Below, in pieces: positions 1 to 12,239 of a stretch of 64,000 nucleotides of DNA. The position numbers and the translations under genes are program-made. The DNA lies in assembly GCA_949358305.1 (NCBI GenBank), contig OX442323.1, positions 7,998,001 through 8,062,000 on the forward strand, read 5' to 3'. How positions within the stretch are numbered: position 1 is the first letter of the stretch; each line of letters begins with the position of its first letter. A model generated the notes under the pieces. That model was not told the origin of the DNA. It searched no databases and was given only the letters and a program-made list of their open reading frames with translations. This stretch comes from Strigamia acuminata. Lineage: Eukaryota; Arthropoda; Chilopoda; Geophilomorpha; Linotaeniidae.

Positions 1-1543
1 AGTCAGCGAGCTAAATATTTCGTCTAATTCGAGCAGATCGTTCGGTAGAGACATTTTCCGCTCCTCCGGTGCCGGGGAGCTCTGACACGCGTTGAAATCT
101 ATCAACGGGTAGTCGATACTGCATCTGTGGGCGGCGAACATGTCGAACGGATCCTGCAAGTTGGGCACGGGCGGCGCGTGCGACTTCTGCGAGCGTTTTT
201 TGGGCGCCAAACTCACTCGGCTGTACTGAGGAATATTCAATTGCTCGTAAAACGTCGATGTGTCGGACAGTAAAACTTCTTCGTAACTTGGCGGATCCTT
301 AAAAAAAAAACATTTCGATTAACATTCCTGATTTAAATGATTTAAAATTTGATAATTTTTGCTTAATTTTGTAAATTTCTTAAAATTTGAGTAATTTTTG
401 ATAAATTTCGTTAAAATTTGAGTAATTTTTGATAAATTTCGTTAAAATTTGAGTAATTTTTGATAAATTTCGTTAAAATTTGAGTAATTTTTGATAAATT
501 TCGTTAAAATTTGAGTAATTTTTGATAAATTTCGTTAAAATTTGAGTAATTTTTGATAAATTTCGTCAAAATTTGATGAATTTTCGATAATTTTCCTCAA
601 AATTTGATGAATTTTAGATAATTTTCCTCAAAATTTGATGAATTTTCGATAATTTTCCTCAAAATTTGATGAATTTTAGATAATTTTCCTCAAAATTTGA
701 TGAATTTTCGATAATTTTCCTCAAAATTTGAGGAATTTCCAATAAATTAAGATCAAATTTGAAAAATTTTCAATAAATTAGATCAAAATTTAAGAAATTT
801 TCAATAATTTAGATCAAAATTTAAGAAATTTTCAATAAATTAGATCAAAATTTAAGAAATTTTCAATAAATTAGATCAAAATTGAAAAATTTTTCAATAA
901 ATTGGATTAAAATTTGAAGACTCGAGGAATTAATACCAAAGGGAAGACTGATATGACTCCGTTCCCGCTGTTTATTTTGGGCGGAGCTGCAAATCGAACA
1001 ATAAATAAATGAAAACAAATCGATAAAAATTCAATTGTGTCGTTATTGTTACGTGGCCGTGGAGGAAGTTTCTTCTTTGTGGTTTGTACTGCGATTGGTC
1101 TTATTATAGTTGGACCCCATTTTGACTTCTAATTCAAAGAAGAAAAAGAGAAATTAACAAAAAGAAAAATTTCTTTTCATCATCCAAATAAATAATAACT
1201 TTTTTGTTCTCGTTCGGTGTCTGTTTGACCTCGTTGTTGGACGAATTGGTCGAATTTGAATTCTCCTTGTGCTTTTTAAACAGAAACATTCTCTTCGCGC
1301 TTCTTTCGTTGCTTTTTTTATCTAAAATAAAAACAAAAAAATCCAAAAATTAATTTTTTTCGAAACCTAAAAATAAACCTTTGAGTTTAATTACCTTGAT
1401 TTGATCTCACGAGCAAATCTCTGCAAAAAAAATAAGAAAAATAAAACGAAAATACAAGATAAGCCTAAAATACTTGTTTGTTTTGGCATTGGTTGGCAGT
1501 GGCGGCGCAGGCGCTGGACGAATCGGTAACCTCGGTTGGTTTT
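1..1543 (-). CDS. Proline-rich protein with endocytic-adaptor-like motifs (partial, 5 exons)
   Basis: I do not recognise this gene. Five minus-strand exons join in phase: 1543-1474, 1420-1395, 1321-1200, 1128-1053, 986-922, then 297 running off the left edge. All have AG acceptors; most donors are good, but that after 1200 (GTTATT) is weak. The translation has a proline-rich start (LPIRPAPAPPLP), a basic Asn/Ser-rich stretch (MFLFKKHKENSN), a KKLPPRPPP SH3-type ligand, then a long exon with DPPSYEEVL (a PPxY WW-binding motif), DPFDMF (an AP2-type DPF/DxF motif) and PLIDF (clathrin-box-like). Such motif clusters are known from endocytic adaptors and from tails of ACK-family kinases, but no catalytic domain is visible, so the assignment stays open. 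The upstream exon must end with one extra base and was not found; the protein start is unknown. Confidence 0.6.
346..910. repeat. Intronic minisatellite, about 30-bp units
   Basis: Three related arrays follow one another inside the intron between the exons at 297 and 922. The first has a roughly 30-bp unit built around TTTGATAAATTTCGTTAAAA, the second around TTTTCGATAATTTTCCTC, and the third around TTTAAGAAATTTTCAATAAA. The gradual change of unit suggests repeated local expansion. Confidence 0.9.
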
Positions 1544-3197
1544 CTAAAGATAAACAACATTTTTTAAAAAATATATAAAAAAAAAAGAAAATTGACTATA
1601 ATCGCAGTTTGCACCTTGTATCAATAAACACAGCCACCCAAACGTATCTTTTTATCGTTTCCCAACATGTGTTTCTTATCTAACAACGTTTAAAATTAAA
1701 AAATAAAAAAATTGAAATTTTCTTCACATTTTTAACTAAACAAAAAAATTGTTTACATCCATATCACATTGACAACACTTCGTGCCCATTTCGTAACGTA
1801 ATAACGGAATTACGCAATGTTTTATTTGATATTTGATCCATTAATTAAATTTTTTCAAACTTTTTCTCCACAGTGGGCGTTGCTTTAAAAGTTGTTTAAT
1901 TTTCGTCGCGCTCAAAATACGTTCAAAATGTCTTGAGAAAACCTTCCAAAAGTGTTTTTAACACACAATAACTTACCTAGATCGGTTTGGGTAGCGAGAT
2001 TGATTTTAAATTGGGCGAAATTGTTCGTTTTTAACGTTGGAAACGTCGAATTTCACTCACCATCAAGAATGAGGGTTGAAGAACCCTTTAATACTTATTT
2101 CTTTAACTGTACCATAACCTGAACTTCCTTAATACATTAATTTCACGCATCATCTAACATTAAATGTGATACCTGTTGCACAGCCACTGCCTGTCATTCG
2201 ATGTGACCTACTCGAGTTTTTTAAATCCGCCATTTGTCGTTGGAAATGATACGCTTAGACCAACGACATCTAGTGGGGAAAAGTTCAAACTTAGATTTGA
2301 AAAATAAACAGACTGTGAGATTGTATTTTTATCTCTCGTTTATTCACTACGGGTTAAATTTTTATTTAGAAATGGTAAATTACAAGAGTTCGAACGTATT
2401 CAAATAAGTAGCAACCATCGACAAAATTTCGACCACTACAAAAAACGTATTTACAAGTCTTCGTATATGAGTTTGACTATCCGCCATTTTTTTTCCCGGA
2501 AGTCTCATACATCCATCTTTCTTTCTATTTGAAAAATAATTATAAACTGTAATATAAAATTTTATATAAAAAGAAAATTAAATATTACAAACAGCAAAAC
2601 CGTAATCGTTATTATTTAAGTATTCTGCGCTAACATTTTGCGAGCAAAAATATATCATTTGATTTGATGGCTTAATACAATTTTGTACACTTCCAAAACA
2701 ACAAAAGAATTCAACTCGATCATGGCTAAATTTACCTGATAAAACGGATATTTAAAATATAAATAAATGACCACACATACTCCGATTACCAATATCAAAG
2801 TCTGACATTTATGAAATGTTAATTATCAACAATTGATTGAACGAAATCAACTAAAATAAATCATTAAATTAATAACTGCCGAGATCGATTTTTTTTCTCT
2901 CTCTCGAATAATAATAATAATAATAATACAAATTATATTTATATTAACAAAAGAAAATTCTAAATGCAAACTATCCATTTGTAACAAAACAAAACGAAAA
3001 AAAAAAGAAATCAACATTCCCTAACTAGCAATCGAGTTAGGGTTAAATAGAACCGTAAATAAAACGCAGAAAATCACATTTCCTAGACTGGATATCGTGG
3101 ATTAACAGTTATCGAATAGTTCATTTTTCACGTTAATGTGTAGCGGGAAAAGTCACTCGAAATTAAATTTGATGAGAAAAATCGTATATCACACACT
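1544..3197. other. AT-rich interval between the left gene and smash
   Basis: No convincing coding exon was found. On the minus strand a strong donor (AG|GTAAGT) at about 1979 could end a 5'-UTR exon of the left gene, but the frame that would join the next exon has no start codon. The part near 3.0-3.2 kb is probably smash 3'-UTR. A short (AAT)n microsatellite lies near 2906-2930. Confidence 0.5.
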
Positions 3198-6100
3198 TCA
3201 CACTTTGCTAAACTTCAGTCCTGCTGAAAAATAAAAAACACACAAAAAAATATCAATCAAATGCTCAAAAATTAACCTCAAAATTTTTACGGAAAATTTC
3301 CCAAATTACAACCGAATAAACTTTGTTTAAGCCATGCAAATTCTGCAAAACGTCACATTCACGTCGAAAACGCATCAAAACGTCACATAATGTCAAAAAA
3401 CACGTTTAAAAATTAACATTTAGCACAGATTCCGACATTTTCACGTCATTCAACACAGAAATTCGCTCGTAATTCGAGAAATTCCGGACATTTATTACCT
3501 TCATCGTTGCTATAACAATTGTGACAATGAAGTTTTTGATTTCGAACCCTAACATCGGCACCACTCAAACCGTTCCCCAACTGCACGTGGCACACACAAC
3601 ACTTGAAACAATGAATATGATAAAACAGTTGCAACGATTCAATTATCATAGCTGCTCCTCTACCTAAAAAAAATTAAAAAATACATTAATTAATTTAATT
3701 TAATTTAATTTAATTTATGTTTACCCAATTCCTTAGCACAATGGGAGCACTTCTTCTTCCCGCTCACGGACAACATTTGCGAATCGCCGCCGTTGACGGG
3801 ACTGTGGCCCGAATAGTTTTTAGTGATCGAACCATTCAAGTCGCCGTTGTCTTTCTGCAGCACATTGAAGTGTCCGGAGTCGACTTGATCGTAGAACTGC
3901 GTTTGAACGGGCGGCGGCGGAGGCCTTTGCTGGTACCTATTGGGGGATTTGGCCCGTCGGTTTTGCTGTTCACTGATTCGCCTCATTTCCGCCTCCTGGA
4001 TCAGCCAATGCTGGTTGTAAGCCGAGGGGTCTCTGCGAGCGGCTTCGGGCTTCCGGCGCGCTATCCAGCGGTCGCCGTCCGTTATCTTCGCTTTGGGTAA
4101 CGCGCTGAGGGCGTGCAATGTTTGTTTGGTCATCGGCTGGTGTTGCTGCACAGAGTTCTTCGACAATACGTTGGAAATTTGGTTTGTCCTGCAAAATAAA
4201 ATCAAAAAAATTTAAAAAATTCAAAATTTTATATTTTTAACGTTCGACGCACTTGTTTTCATCCCTCGCTTCCGGATTAGACAGACACGTTTTATTGCTA
4301 CTGATTGATTTGACGGGTTTGGCGTCGCCTTTTAAATTGCGCGAAGCGGGCAAATTATTCGTTGTTGCAATCGCATTATCTGATTAAATCAAAAAAGAAT
4401 TAATTTTAAAAAATGACTAAATTCAAAAGTTTGTTTAACTCCATTACCGTGATGATTTGCACTAGTTTGTTGTTGAGTCACGTTCTTCCTCCTCACGGCT
4501 GGCGAAAATTTCTGCTGATATTGCTGAACTTGTCTCTGATATTCGTCTTTTTCCTTCGCCAAAGCGTCCTGCTGGCGTTTAACCTTCTCCTTTTCCAATC
4601 TCAGCAATTCCTGCGATTAAAAAAGATCAATTAATTCGGAATATAGAAAAATCAAACACTTCCGTGTAACCAATCACACCTGTTTGTCAGCGATTCTAGA
4701 CGCAGGCTGAACCATGCCGCAATTGTAAGAAAACAAAATTGTTAATTACAAAAAAATACACACGAAAAAACATAGAAATTAGTGAGGAAATTAGTTCGGC
4801 ACAAACCATGCGCGGTTTAATGACTAAATCACCTCGTGCTGCTGCAAACGTCGTTCTCGTTCGTGCAATTCGCGACGGAGTTTCTCTTCCTGCAGCGAAT
4901 CCAATTCGCTCATCAGTCGTTCCTCCTCCAACCGATCTTGCTGGTCGTCGCCAAAATACGCGATAATTTCGTTTCGTTTTCGTTCCTCCTCTCGTTCCAG
5001 ATTCTCGATGATTTCTCGCTCTTTTCTCGTTATGTCGTCTTCACTAGCCTTGGAATCGAGTCTAAAAAATTTAAAATTGAAAAATTTTAAAAAATGTAAA
5101 TTAAAAATTGAAAAATTCTAAAAAATGTAAATTAAAAATTGAAAAATTCTAAAAAATGTAAATTAAAGATTGGAAAATTCTAAAAAATTTAAATTAAAAA
5201 TTGAAAAATTCTAAAAAATGTAAATTAAAAATTAAAAAATTCTAAAAAATGTAAATTAAAGATTGGAAAATTCTAAAAAATTTAAATTAAAAATTGAAAA
5301 ATTCTAAAAAATGTAAATTAAAAATTGAAAAATTCTAAAAATTGTAAATTAAAAATTGAAAAATTGAAAAATTCTAAAAATTGTAAATTAAAAATTAAAA
5401 AATTCTAAAAAATGTAAATTAAAAATTGAAAAACTGAAAAATTCTAAAAATTGTAAATTAAAAATTGAAAAATTCTAAAAAATGTAAATTAAAAATTGAA
5501 AAATTCTAAAAAATGTAAATTAAAAATTTGAAAATAGAAAAATTCTAAAAAATTAAAAATTTAAATTAAAAATTGAAAAATTCTCGAGAAAACGATTGAG
5601 TTTACCGGTTTGTTTTGACGGGTTCGTCGAGTTCGCATTTTCTCCAATTATTTTCGAGCGTTTCGCTCGACGGATGTTGCCTCAGTTGTTCTTCGAATAA
5701 CTTTTCGGCGCGTAAAATCGCCTCCATGTTGGGCGGAGCCGGTTTGTTCAACTCGAAGTCTAAATATTCCTGGTTCTCTGACGGGTCGATTCCCAAAAAG
5801 TCGGACCGCCTTTGAATCATCTCTTTGCGTATCCGTTTTGACGACTCGGCACGTCTTAAATTCACGGTACCCTAAGAAAAACAAAGAGAAGCAAAGTTTA
5901 TTTTTATCCGACTAATTTGAAAGGAGTTTTATTACTTTAACATCTGGTGATAATTCGGGGGTTTTTTCCTGTTGTGATGGTGGCGGCGGTGGTTTCTCTT
6001 TAGGTGGTTCCACCAACCGGATCGGGGCGTCAATAATATCGTCAAATTCAAAATTGTTTAATTCTTGCGCCTTAAACGAAAATAAATTGAGTGGACAACA

Positions 6101-9100
6101 AATTAATACATTTGTTTGAAACATTTCGTCAAAATTTTACATTTTATGGTTTTTGATTGATTTCGTCAAAATTTTACATTTTATGGATAATTTTTGATTG
6201 ATTTCGTCAAGAAATTTTAATGATTTTGGATAAAATTCGTCAAAGTTTAAGGAATTTTTCTTAATTTTTGATAAATTCCGTCAAAGTTTAAGGAATTTTT
6301 GATGATTTTGGTTAAATTTTGGATAAATTTAAAAAAATTTTAATAAATTTTGGATAAATTTAGGAAAATTTTAATATATTTCTCCAAAATTTCATGAATT
6401 TCTTCAAAATTTCGTCAAAATTTCACGATTTTCTTCAAAATTTCGTCAAAATTTCACGATTTTCTTCAAAATTTCGTCAAAATTTCATAAATTTCGTCAA
6501 AATTTCGTCAAAATTTCACGAATTTCTTCAAAATTTCGTCAAAATTTCACGAATTTCTTCAAAATTTCGTCAAAATTTCATAAATTTTGGTCAATTCTTC
6601 GCTCCACCACCAACTACAACAATTACTCATCCCTTACCATCGACTCAATTTGCGCCTGCAGTCCACCATCAACCAAACTCATCTGCACGTCATCCAACTG
6701 ATTCCTCATCTCATTCTCCCCTTCAACACTCTCAACACTCTCAACATTTACACTAGCATCTAAACTAACGGCCAAACGTTTGTTTTGAAAAGGACTAGAA
6801 GGATTAGAAGCAACGATAGGAGTCTCCTCGAGGGATTCTGCCAACTCGAAACCGGATTTAATATGAGTCGACGAATCTACCCGACAATCCAAATTAAATC
6901 CAAGCTCTTCCTCCTGCAAAAACCAACAAAAAATAAATCAACAAACAAACAAACAAACCCAATCAAACGTGCGATTAAATTCTCCATTATTAAATTCTCA
7001 ACCCTTCATGCTCCGCCAAACACATTCAAAGCGAGTCAGGGAGTCAGGAGTCATGCATGTACACATATCGGTGTTAAAATCCAACTACCTGATAAATCCC
7101 GTCGTTATGTGGGGCAACTAAACTCATTGGGGTTATAAAGTGCACCGTCGACAACTCTAGAGATTCCATTACCAAGAAAACAAATCCGAGTGCGAACAAA
7201 GTGGTTAGTAAAGAAAAATTAATTTTAAATTCAATTAAAATCAAATTAGGCCTAACTCACCACAAGATTGTGATTGAGCGTGTTAGTACAGAGTGCGTCA
7301 GTGCTTAGAATCTTCCGTTCGAGTGCTAGAAACCGATTTTCCCAACTCACATCGCTAGAATATTGAGCCGGGGCGACCATTTTCTTCACCATCACTTCTT
7401 CCACGACTTCCTGCGGCTGGGGAACTTGTTCGTCGCTCTTTTCCTCGGGTGCAACGGGTTCGGGAGTGGTTTCCTTCGCCACGACGTCGATTATCCGCGG
7501 TCTTCCGCCGTTTTCGCGCTCGTCGGCCACGTCTATCCAATCCAACTCGTTGTTTTTCGCCTTTTTCGGCGAATCGCGCGATTCCTCGCACCCCAGAGCC
7601 AGCAAATCGCAGCTCTGGGAGCGCTCGAAGCTCTCTTGCTTCTCGAAGACAATGAGTTTGTCTTTGACGGACTGTTTCGGCTCCGGGTTCGGTTTTTCGG
7701 GCGAATCCAGTCTTTCGAACGACGCTAATCTGGTTTTGAACTGTTGGCGTCGATCGACGGAAGTTCTTTCGTTCTTTCGTTCCTCGTGCTCCATTTTCTC
7801 GAAGGATTTCAATTTCTCCTTGAAGGACCCCTCGGAATCGAGCACCACGCTTTGTTTCGGCAGGTCCGCGGGCGTGGGTTTGTCGAACGAGGCGATTTTG
7901 TTCTTGAAAGCGCGGGAATCGGCGGCTCGGTGGGTTTGCTGGTGCGATTGATCGACGGTTCGCTCCTGCGACGCTTCGAATAAGGATCGTCGTTTGCGGA
8001 TGTCCACTCGCGGCGATTGCTCGCGCACGAACGGCTTCTTGTCCGGTGTGGTGGGGCTTTCTGGGAACTGTTCGCCCGAAAAAACCGCCTTTCGTTCTTC
8101 GACTCGCGACGGTTTCTTCTTGGTTGAATTATTGCACGATTGCGGCGACTGAGTTAAATTCAGCGCCAGTTCTAAAAAAAAATAATAAAAATTAAAAAAA
8201 ATAATTTTTTTTTTTAAATTTAAAATAATTGCACCTTTATCGTCGTATCGATAAACACGGAGTTCCAAACAGCCAGTGTAAACCGCCTGTTTAATAGCAA
8301 ACACAATGGCACTGTGCGAGCGGTTGCTGACGCTTTCGCCGTTGACTGCGAGGATTTCGTCGTCGCATCTCAAATCGGCGTTGTCGGCCGGACCGAACAA
8401 ATTCACCGAATCCACAAACACCAAACCCCGTCCCTGCCCCCGTGTCGTAAAGCCGAAATCTCTCTGGTCGAGTCCAGATTTAACGAGTGTAACCACTATG
8501 GTCATTGCAGTGCCACCAGATCTCTAAAAACAAAAAATAATTCAAAATAATTCAAGAATTGATCAAAAGTTGGGGACATTTATCCAAAATTTATGAAATT
8601 TTGACGAAATTTTGACGAAATTTTGAAGAAATTCGTGAAATTTTGACGAAATTTTGAAGAAATTCGTGAAATTTTGACGAAATTTTGAAGAAATTCATGA
8701 AATTTTGACGAAATTTTGAAGAAATTCATGAAATTTTGAAGAAATTTTGAAGAAATTTATGAAATTTTGGAGAAATATATTAAAATTTTCTTAAATTTAT
8801 CCAAAATTTAACCAAAATCATCAAAAATTCTTTAAACTTCGAAAGATTTCAAAAGATTTCAAAAACCGAACCTCAATTTCCGGTTCAGGGTCTGGAACGT
8901 CGGAAACTGGAGACAAGGTGCCATTATCCACGTCGGTGTCCCTATATCGGGCTTCGAACGACGAGAAATCGGTTCTGGTCTTAACGACGCCGTTATTAGT
9001 CGACTCTGCCATTTTTCTCTGATGGTTTTCGGCGTACTGGACGTAGTTCTGAATGGCCTTGTCGAAAGTGTACTCTTCCGTGGGCGTTGCGCCGTTCTCG

Positions 9101-10274
9101 GACACAGAACTCGACTCTGTTTTCCCGTTCGAAGCGATCCGTTTACCATTGACGGCCACACTGCTATTGGATGCAACTGGAGGAGATTGTAATTGCGGTG
9201 AAGGTTCAACCGGGGACTCGAATCGACTTTTTTCAATCTAAAAAATAAATAAATAAATAAAAATTTGCGCAACTTATTGCAAAATCAAAAATTATTTACC
9301 GAACTTGCGTCACTCTCATCATCGGTGTATTTATTCGGTGAGGTCATACTATCGCTGTTATTTCCACTCCAACCGTTTTGCTTCTTATCGAAGTCGTCAT
9401 TGTCCCAATCTTCGGAAAAATAATTTAATTTACGACCCCTTTTCGACCTGAAAATAAAATAATCAGTTAAATACAATCATCTACGACGTAAATTACAATT
9501 ATTCACTCACCTTTCCTCCATCATTTCACTAAAAGTTTTATTTTTCTTCGATTTCGCACTTTTTTCGCTCTCTTCCACCTCTAATTTCTTCCATTCCTCG
9601 GCTCTCTCGACCGTTTTATGCGAAATCTGGCGTCGTTTGCTCTTCCAATTATCCAAATTCTGCATATAAACACAGATTAATAAACCACTTGAACCGCAAC
9701 AGGTGAGCAAATGAAATTAAACCATCAAAGATATCGAATTACATGAAAAACAGTACACTCAACACGACATCTGGTGTCACATAAAATAAATCATTTAAAA
9801 AAAAGAAATATTCAATTTATTTGGATTTTTTGATTGAAATCTTACGTGTTGCCATTCTTCCTCGTCCTGCCTCGTGTGGGTTTTTAATTTCTTCACTTCC
9901 TCGGCCTTCTTAATCTGTTCTTCCGCCTTCTTGTAGAGCGTGCACGTTCCGGTTTTTACAAACTGCAGCGGATTGTGCGCGGTTTTGTTCGATTTTTTAC
10001 TTCTCGTCGGCAGGTAATCGGACCCACTATTCACTGAACTATCGTTCGACAATTGTCTGCAATGCCCACTGCATCCGCCACTGCTCGAGCTGTGACTATC
10101 GTCCAAACTGTCCACCGAATTAGTCCGACTGTAACTGCTGATCGAGCCGTTGGGACTCGAGTGCGTCGTGCCGCCCGATGACACCGAAGCGGCGCCGATC
10201 GTCTGCGCCGTGAGCGGAGGTGACGGGTGGTTCGTGTCATCTATGTTTGCTGAAAATCGTGTCGTAACTGGCAT
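3198..10274 (-). CDS. smash: LMO7/Smallish-type protein: PDZ, coiled coil and LIM domain
   Basis: Sixteen exons join in phase to 1389 codons: 10274-9846, 9659-9511, 9447-9300, 9237-8872, 8523-8235, 8171-7261, 6913-6638, 6070-5936, 5871-5606, 5061-4833, 4706-4680 (a 27-nt microexon), 4610-4448, 4379-4253, 4188-3725, 3663-3499, 3223-3198. Domains in order: Ser-rich start; PDZ at about residues 370-455 (carboxylate loop RDFGFTT); a region with four FKxKLxSFE-like repeats; charged coiled coil at about 990-1120; the motif NQHWLIQEAEMRRI just before a single LIM domain starting with CSHC near 1319. This order matches LMO7/LIMCH1 and fly Smallish, which act at adherens junctions and actomyosin. The last residues, FSKV, fit a class I PDZ ligand. 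The start is the first in-frame ATG after a stop; upstream non-coding exons are likely. No calponin-homology domain is seen. Confidence 0.88.
3446..3498 (-). other. smash: Read-through alternative 3' end of the smash LIM exon
   Basis: If the GTAATA donor at 3498 is not used, the LIM exon reads on for about 17 codons (ending ...LRANFCVE) to a stop at 3446. This would replace the spliced ending GLKFSKV and remove the C-terminal PDZ ligand. Both ends are open and in frame; the spliced form is preferred because the phase is right and the ending matches a known type of motif. Confidence 0.4.
5062..5600. repeat. Intronic minisatellite, about 31-bp units, in smash
   Basis: About seventeen copies of a 30-31-bp unit (core ATTGAAAAATTCTAAAAAAT) fill the intron between exons 5606 and 5061. 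Outside the two flanking splice sites the intron is almost pure repeat. Confidence 0.92.
6284..6595. repeat. Left arm of a long intronic inverted repeat in smash
   Basis: The arm includes repeats of TTTCTTCAAAATTTCGTCAA and a unique-looking stretch (TTTTTGATGATTTTGGTTAA followed by TTTTGGATAAATTT). It is the near-perfect reverse complement of the segment at 8574-8845. It lies in the intron between exons 6638 and 6070; related repeats continue left to about 6120. Confidence 0.88.
7089..7169 (-). CDS. smash: Alternative first coding exon of a short smash isoform
   Basis: An ATG opens 27 codons (MESLELSTVHFITPMSLVAP...) and ends at TATCAG|GTAGTT in phase 0, the phase needed to join the exon starting at 6913. 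No usable acceptor precedes the ATG in the correct frame, so it fits an internal promoter and first exon rather than a cassette exon. The predicted isoform would lack the N-terminal region and the PDZ domain but keep the coiled coil and LIM domain. Confidence 0.6.
8574..8845. repeat. Right arm of a long intronic inverted repeat in smash
   Basis: Reverse complement of about 6284-6595, in the intron between exons 8872 and 8523. Both the minisatellite part and the flanking non-repetitive part match, so this is an inverted duplication and not just two unrelated AT-rich arrays. Confidence 0.88.
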
Positions 10275-11300
10275 TATTCTCAATTCTCAGTGGAAAACGA
10301 TCAATTTCCACCTGCAAATAAATTAATTTCGTGTTAGTTTTTCGTGGAAAATAAAAAATTCTATTAAAAAACTTCGTTAAACTTAAAATCCGCCATTTTG
10401 TCCATTTGGGCATCACGCAGGATGTTGAAATTTCAATTTATTTCAGCAAAAAAATGGAATATAAAAAAATAAATATCCCATTTAATGTTTTAATCAAGGA
10501 TACAATGAGTCATGGAAAAAGGCAAACTGACAAGAATTTTTTTTTTTATTAAAAAAATAGAAAATTCTTCGTTTGTGTGCCAAAATCAATTTGTTTTTAT
10601 CATTTTCTTATTATCTGTGCAAACATTTTGCCAATTTTTATTTATAAAAATAAAAATAAAAAAATATTCAAAATTATTATTATATTTTTTTAATTAAAAA
10701 GTTAAAAATTTCCTGTTTACATTTCACCTAGAACAAGAAATTAAAATAAAAAAAAGGAGTCAAACTTTCAACCTTGGAGGTCACCTTTCACAGATAGAAC
10801 AATTCCATAAAAGTTCTCATTTAAATTAATTGTACTTGTTTCACTTCCTAGAAATTCGGGTCAAAAATTCCAAAAAAAGATTAAAAACTTTAATTTTTTT
10901 ATAAAAAAATAAAAAAATAAAACTAAAAAATAAAAAATAAATTGTATTTCCTTCTCACAAGGCACCTGTTCAAACTTCCTCAAAAATGTTTTGAAAACAC
11001 AATCTAATTTAGTCCTCTTTTGATCTGAAAACATAATCAACTAAAGTGAAACAATCTTACCTTAAAAGGTAAAGACAAAATTGGAAGAACAAAGTGCTTG
11101 CGTCATTCTCGTCAGTAGGACAACTTTATAATTGCAATTTAATTTTAATTTTTATCATAAATTTAATTATTTCGGTTTGTTGTGGCTGGGTATGTGTTTT
11201 GCAATAAAAGATTTTGGCTTTGGGTTCATTTGTTTACTGAGACAGCTGAGAGTAAATCCAGCTAGTAAATTCTTGTGTTGTGTGGTTTTGGTGACTTGTT
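10275..11300. other. AT-rich DNA upstream of the smash start
   Basis: An acceptor at about 10315 (TTATTTGCAG on the minus strand) precedes a short untranslated leader to the ATG at 10274, which implies at least one upstream non-coding exon. The rest is A/T-rich with homopolymer runs and shows no coding signal. Confidence 0.5.
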
Positions 11301-11502
11301 TGTGGAGTGTGTAATTGTTATATTTTCATGCTATTTTTATTTTCTCAAATTCTATTTGTTTTCTATGTTTTCATGCTGTTTCATTGCTATTGTCTGTCTT
11401 TTTTGGGTTTGGTTTCTGTATTTTGTGTTTGTTTTCCTGTAATAATATGGTGTTTTCTATAATTTGTTTGTTATCATTGCTATTTTCTATAATATGTTTG
11501 TT

Positions 11503-12190
11503 TTCATTGCTGTTTTCTATAATTTTTGGCTGTTTTCTACAATTTGTGGCTGTTTTCTACAATTTGTGGCTGTTTTCTACAATTTGTGGCTGTTTTCTAC
11601 AATTTGTGGCTGTTTTCTACAATTTGTGGCTGTTTTCTACAATTTGTGGCTGTTTTCTACAATTTGTGGCTGTTTTCTACAATTTGTGGCTGTTTTCTAC
11701 AATTTGTGGCTGTTTTCTACAATTTGTGGCTGTTTTCTACAATTTGTGGCTGTTTTCTACAATTTGTGGCTGTTTTCTACAATTTGTGGCTGTTTTCTAC
11801 AATTTGTGGCTGTTTTCTACAATTTGTGGCTGTTTTCTATAATTTCTGACTGTTTTTTTTTTTTAATTTGAGTCTGTTTTCTATTATTTATGGCTGTTTC
11901 CTATAATTTGTGGCTGTTTTCTATAGTTTCTGACTGTTTTCTACAATTTGTGGCTGTTTTCTACAAATTGTGGCTGTTTTCTACAATTTGTGGCTGTTTT
12001 CTACAATTTGTGGCTGTTTTTTTTTTTATTTGAAGCTGTTTTCTATAATTTGAGGCTGTTTTCTACAATTTATGGCTTTTTCCTGTAATTTGTGGCTGTT
12101 TTCTATTGTTTCTGACTGTTTTCTATAATTTGTGGCTGTTTTCTGCCATTTCTGTTTGTTTTCTGTCATTTCTGTTGGTTTTCTGTAATT
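11503..12190. repeat. 20-bp minisatellite
   Basis: At least fifteen perfect tandem copies of a 20-bp unit (CTGTTTTCTACAATTTGTGG) at about 11528-11838 are followed by diverged copies to about 12190. Because 20 is not a multiple of three, all three plus frames are open and give a repeating AVFYNLWLFSTICGCFLQF peptide. This is a repeat artefact and not a gene. Confidence 0.95.
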
Positions 12191-12239
12191 TGAGTTTGCT
12201 TTCATGCTGTTCCATTGATGTTTTCTGTGATTTGTGGTG

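Noticed and set aside
7363-8550. Long plus-strand frames opposite the smash PDZ and linker exons
   Set aside because: Shadows of the real minus-strand exons; the minus frames have correct splice phases and the PDZ domain.
11315-11871. Long plus-strand open frames encoding Cys/Phe/Trp-rich repeats
   Set aside because: They consist of a 20-bp tandem repeat that is open in all three frames; there is no unique coding sequence or splice context.
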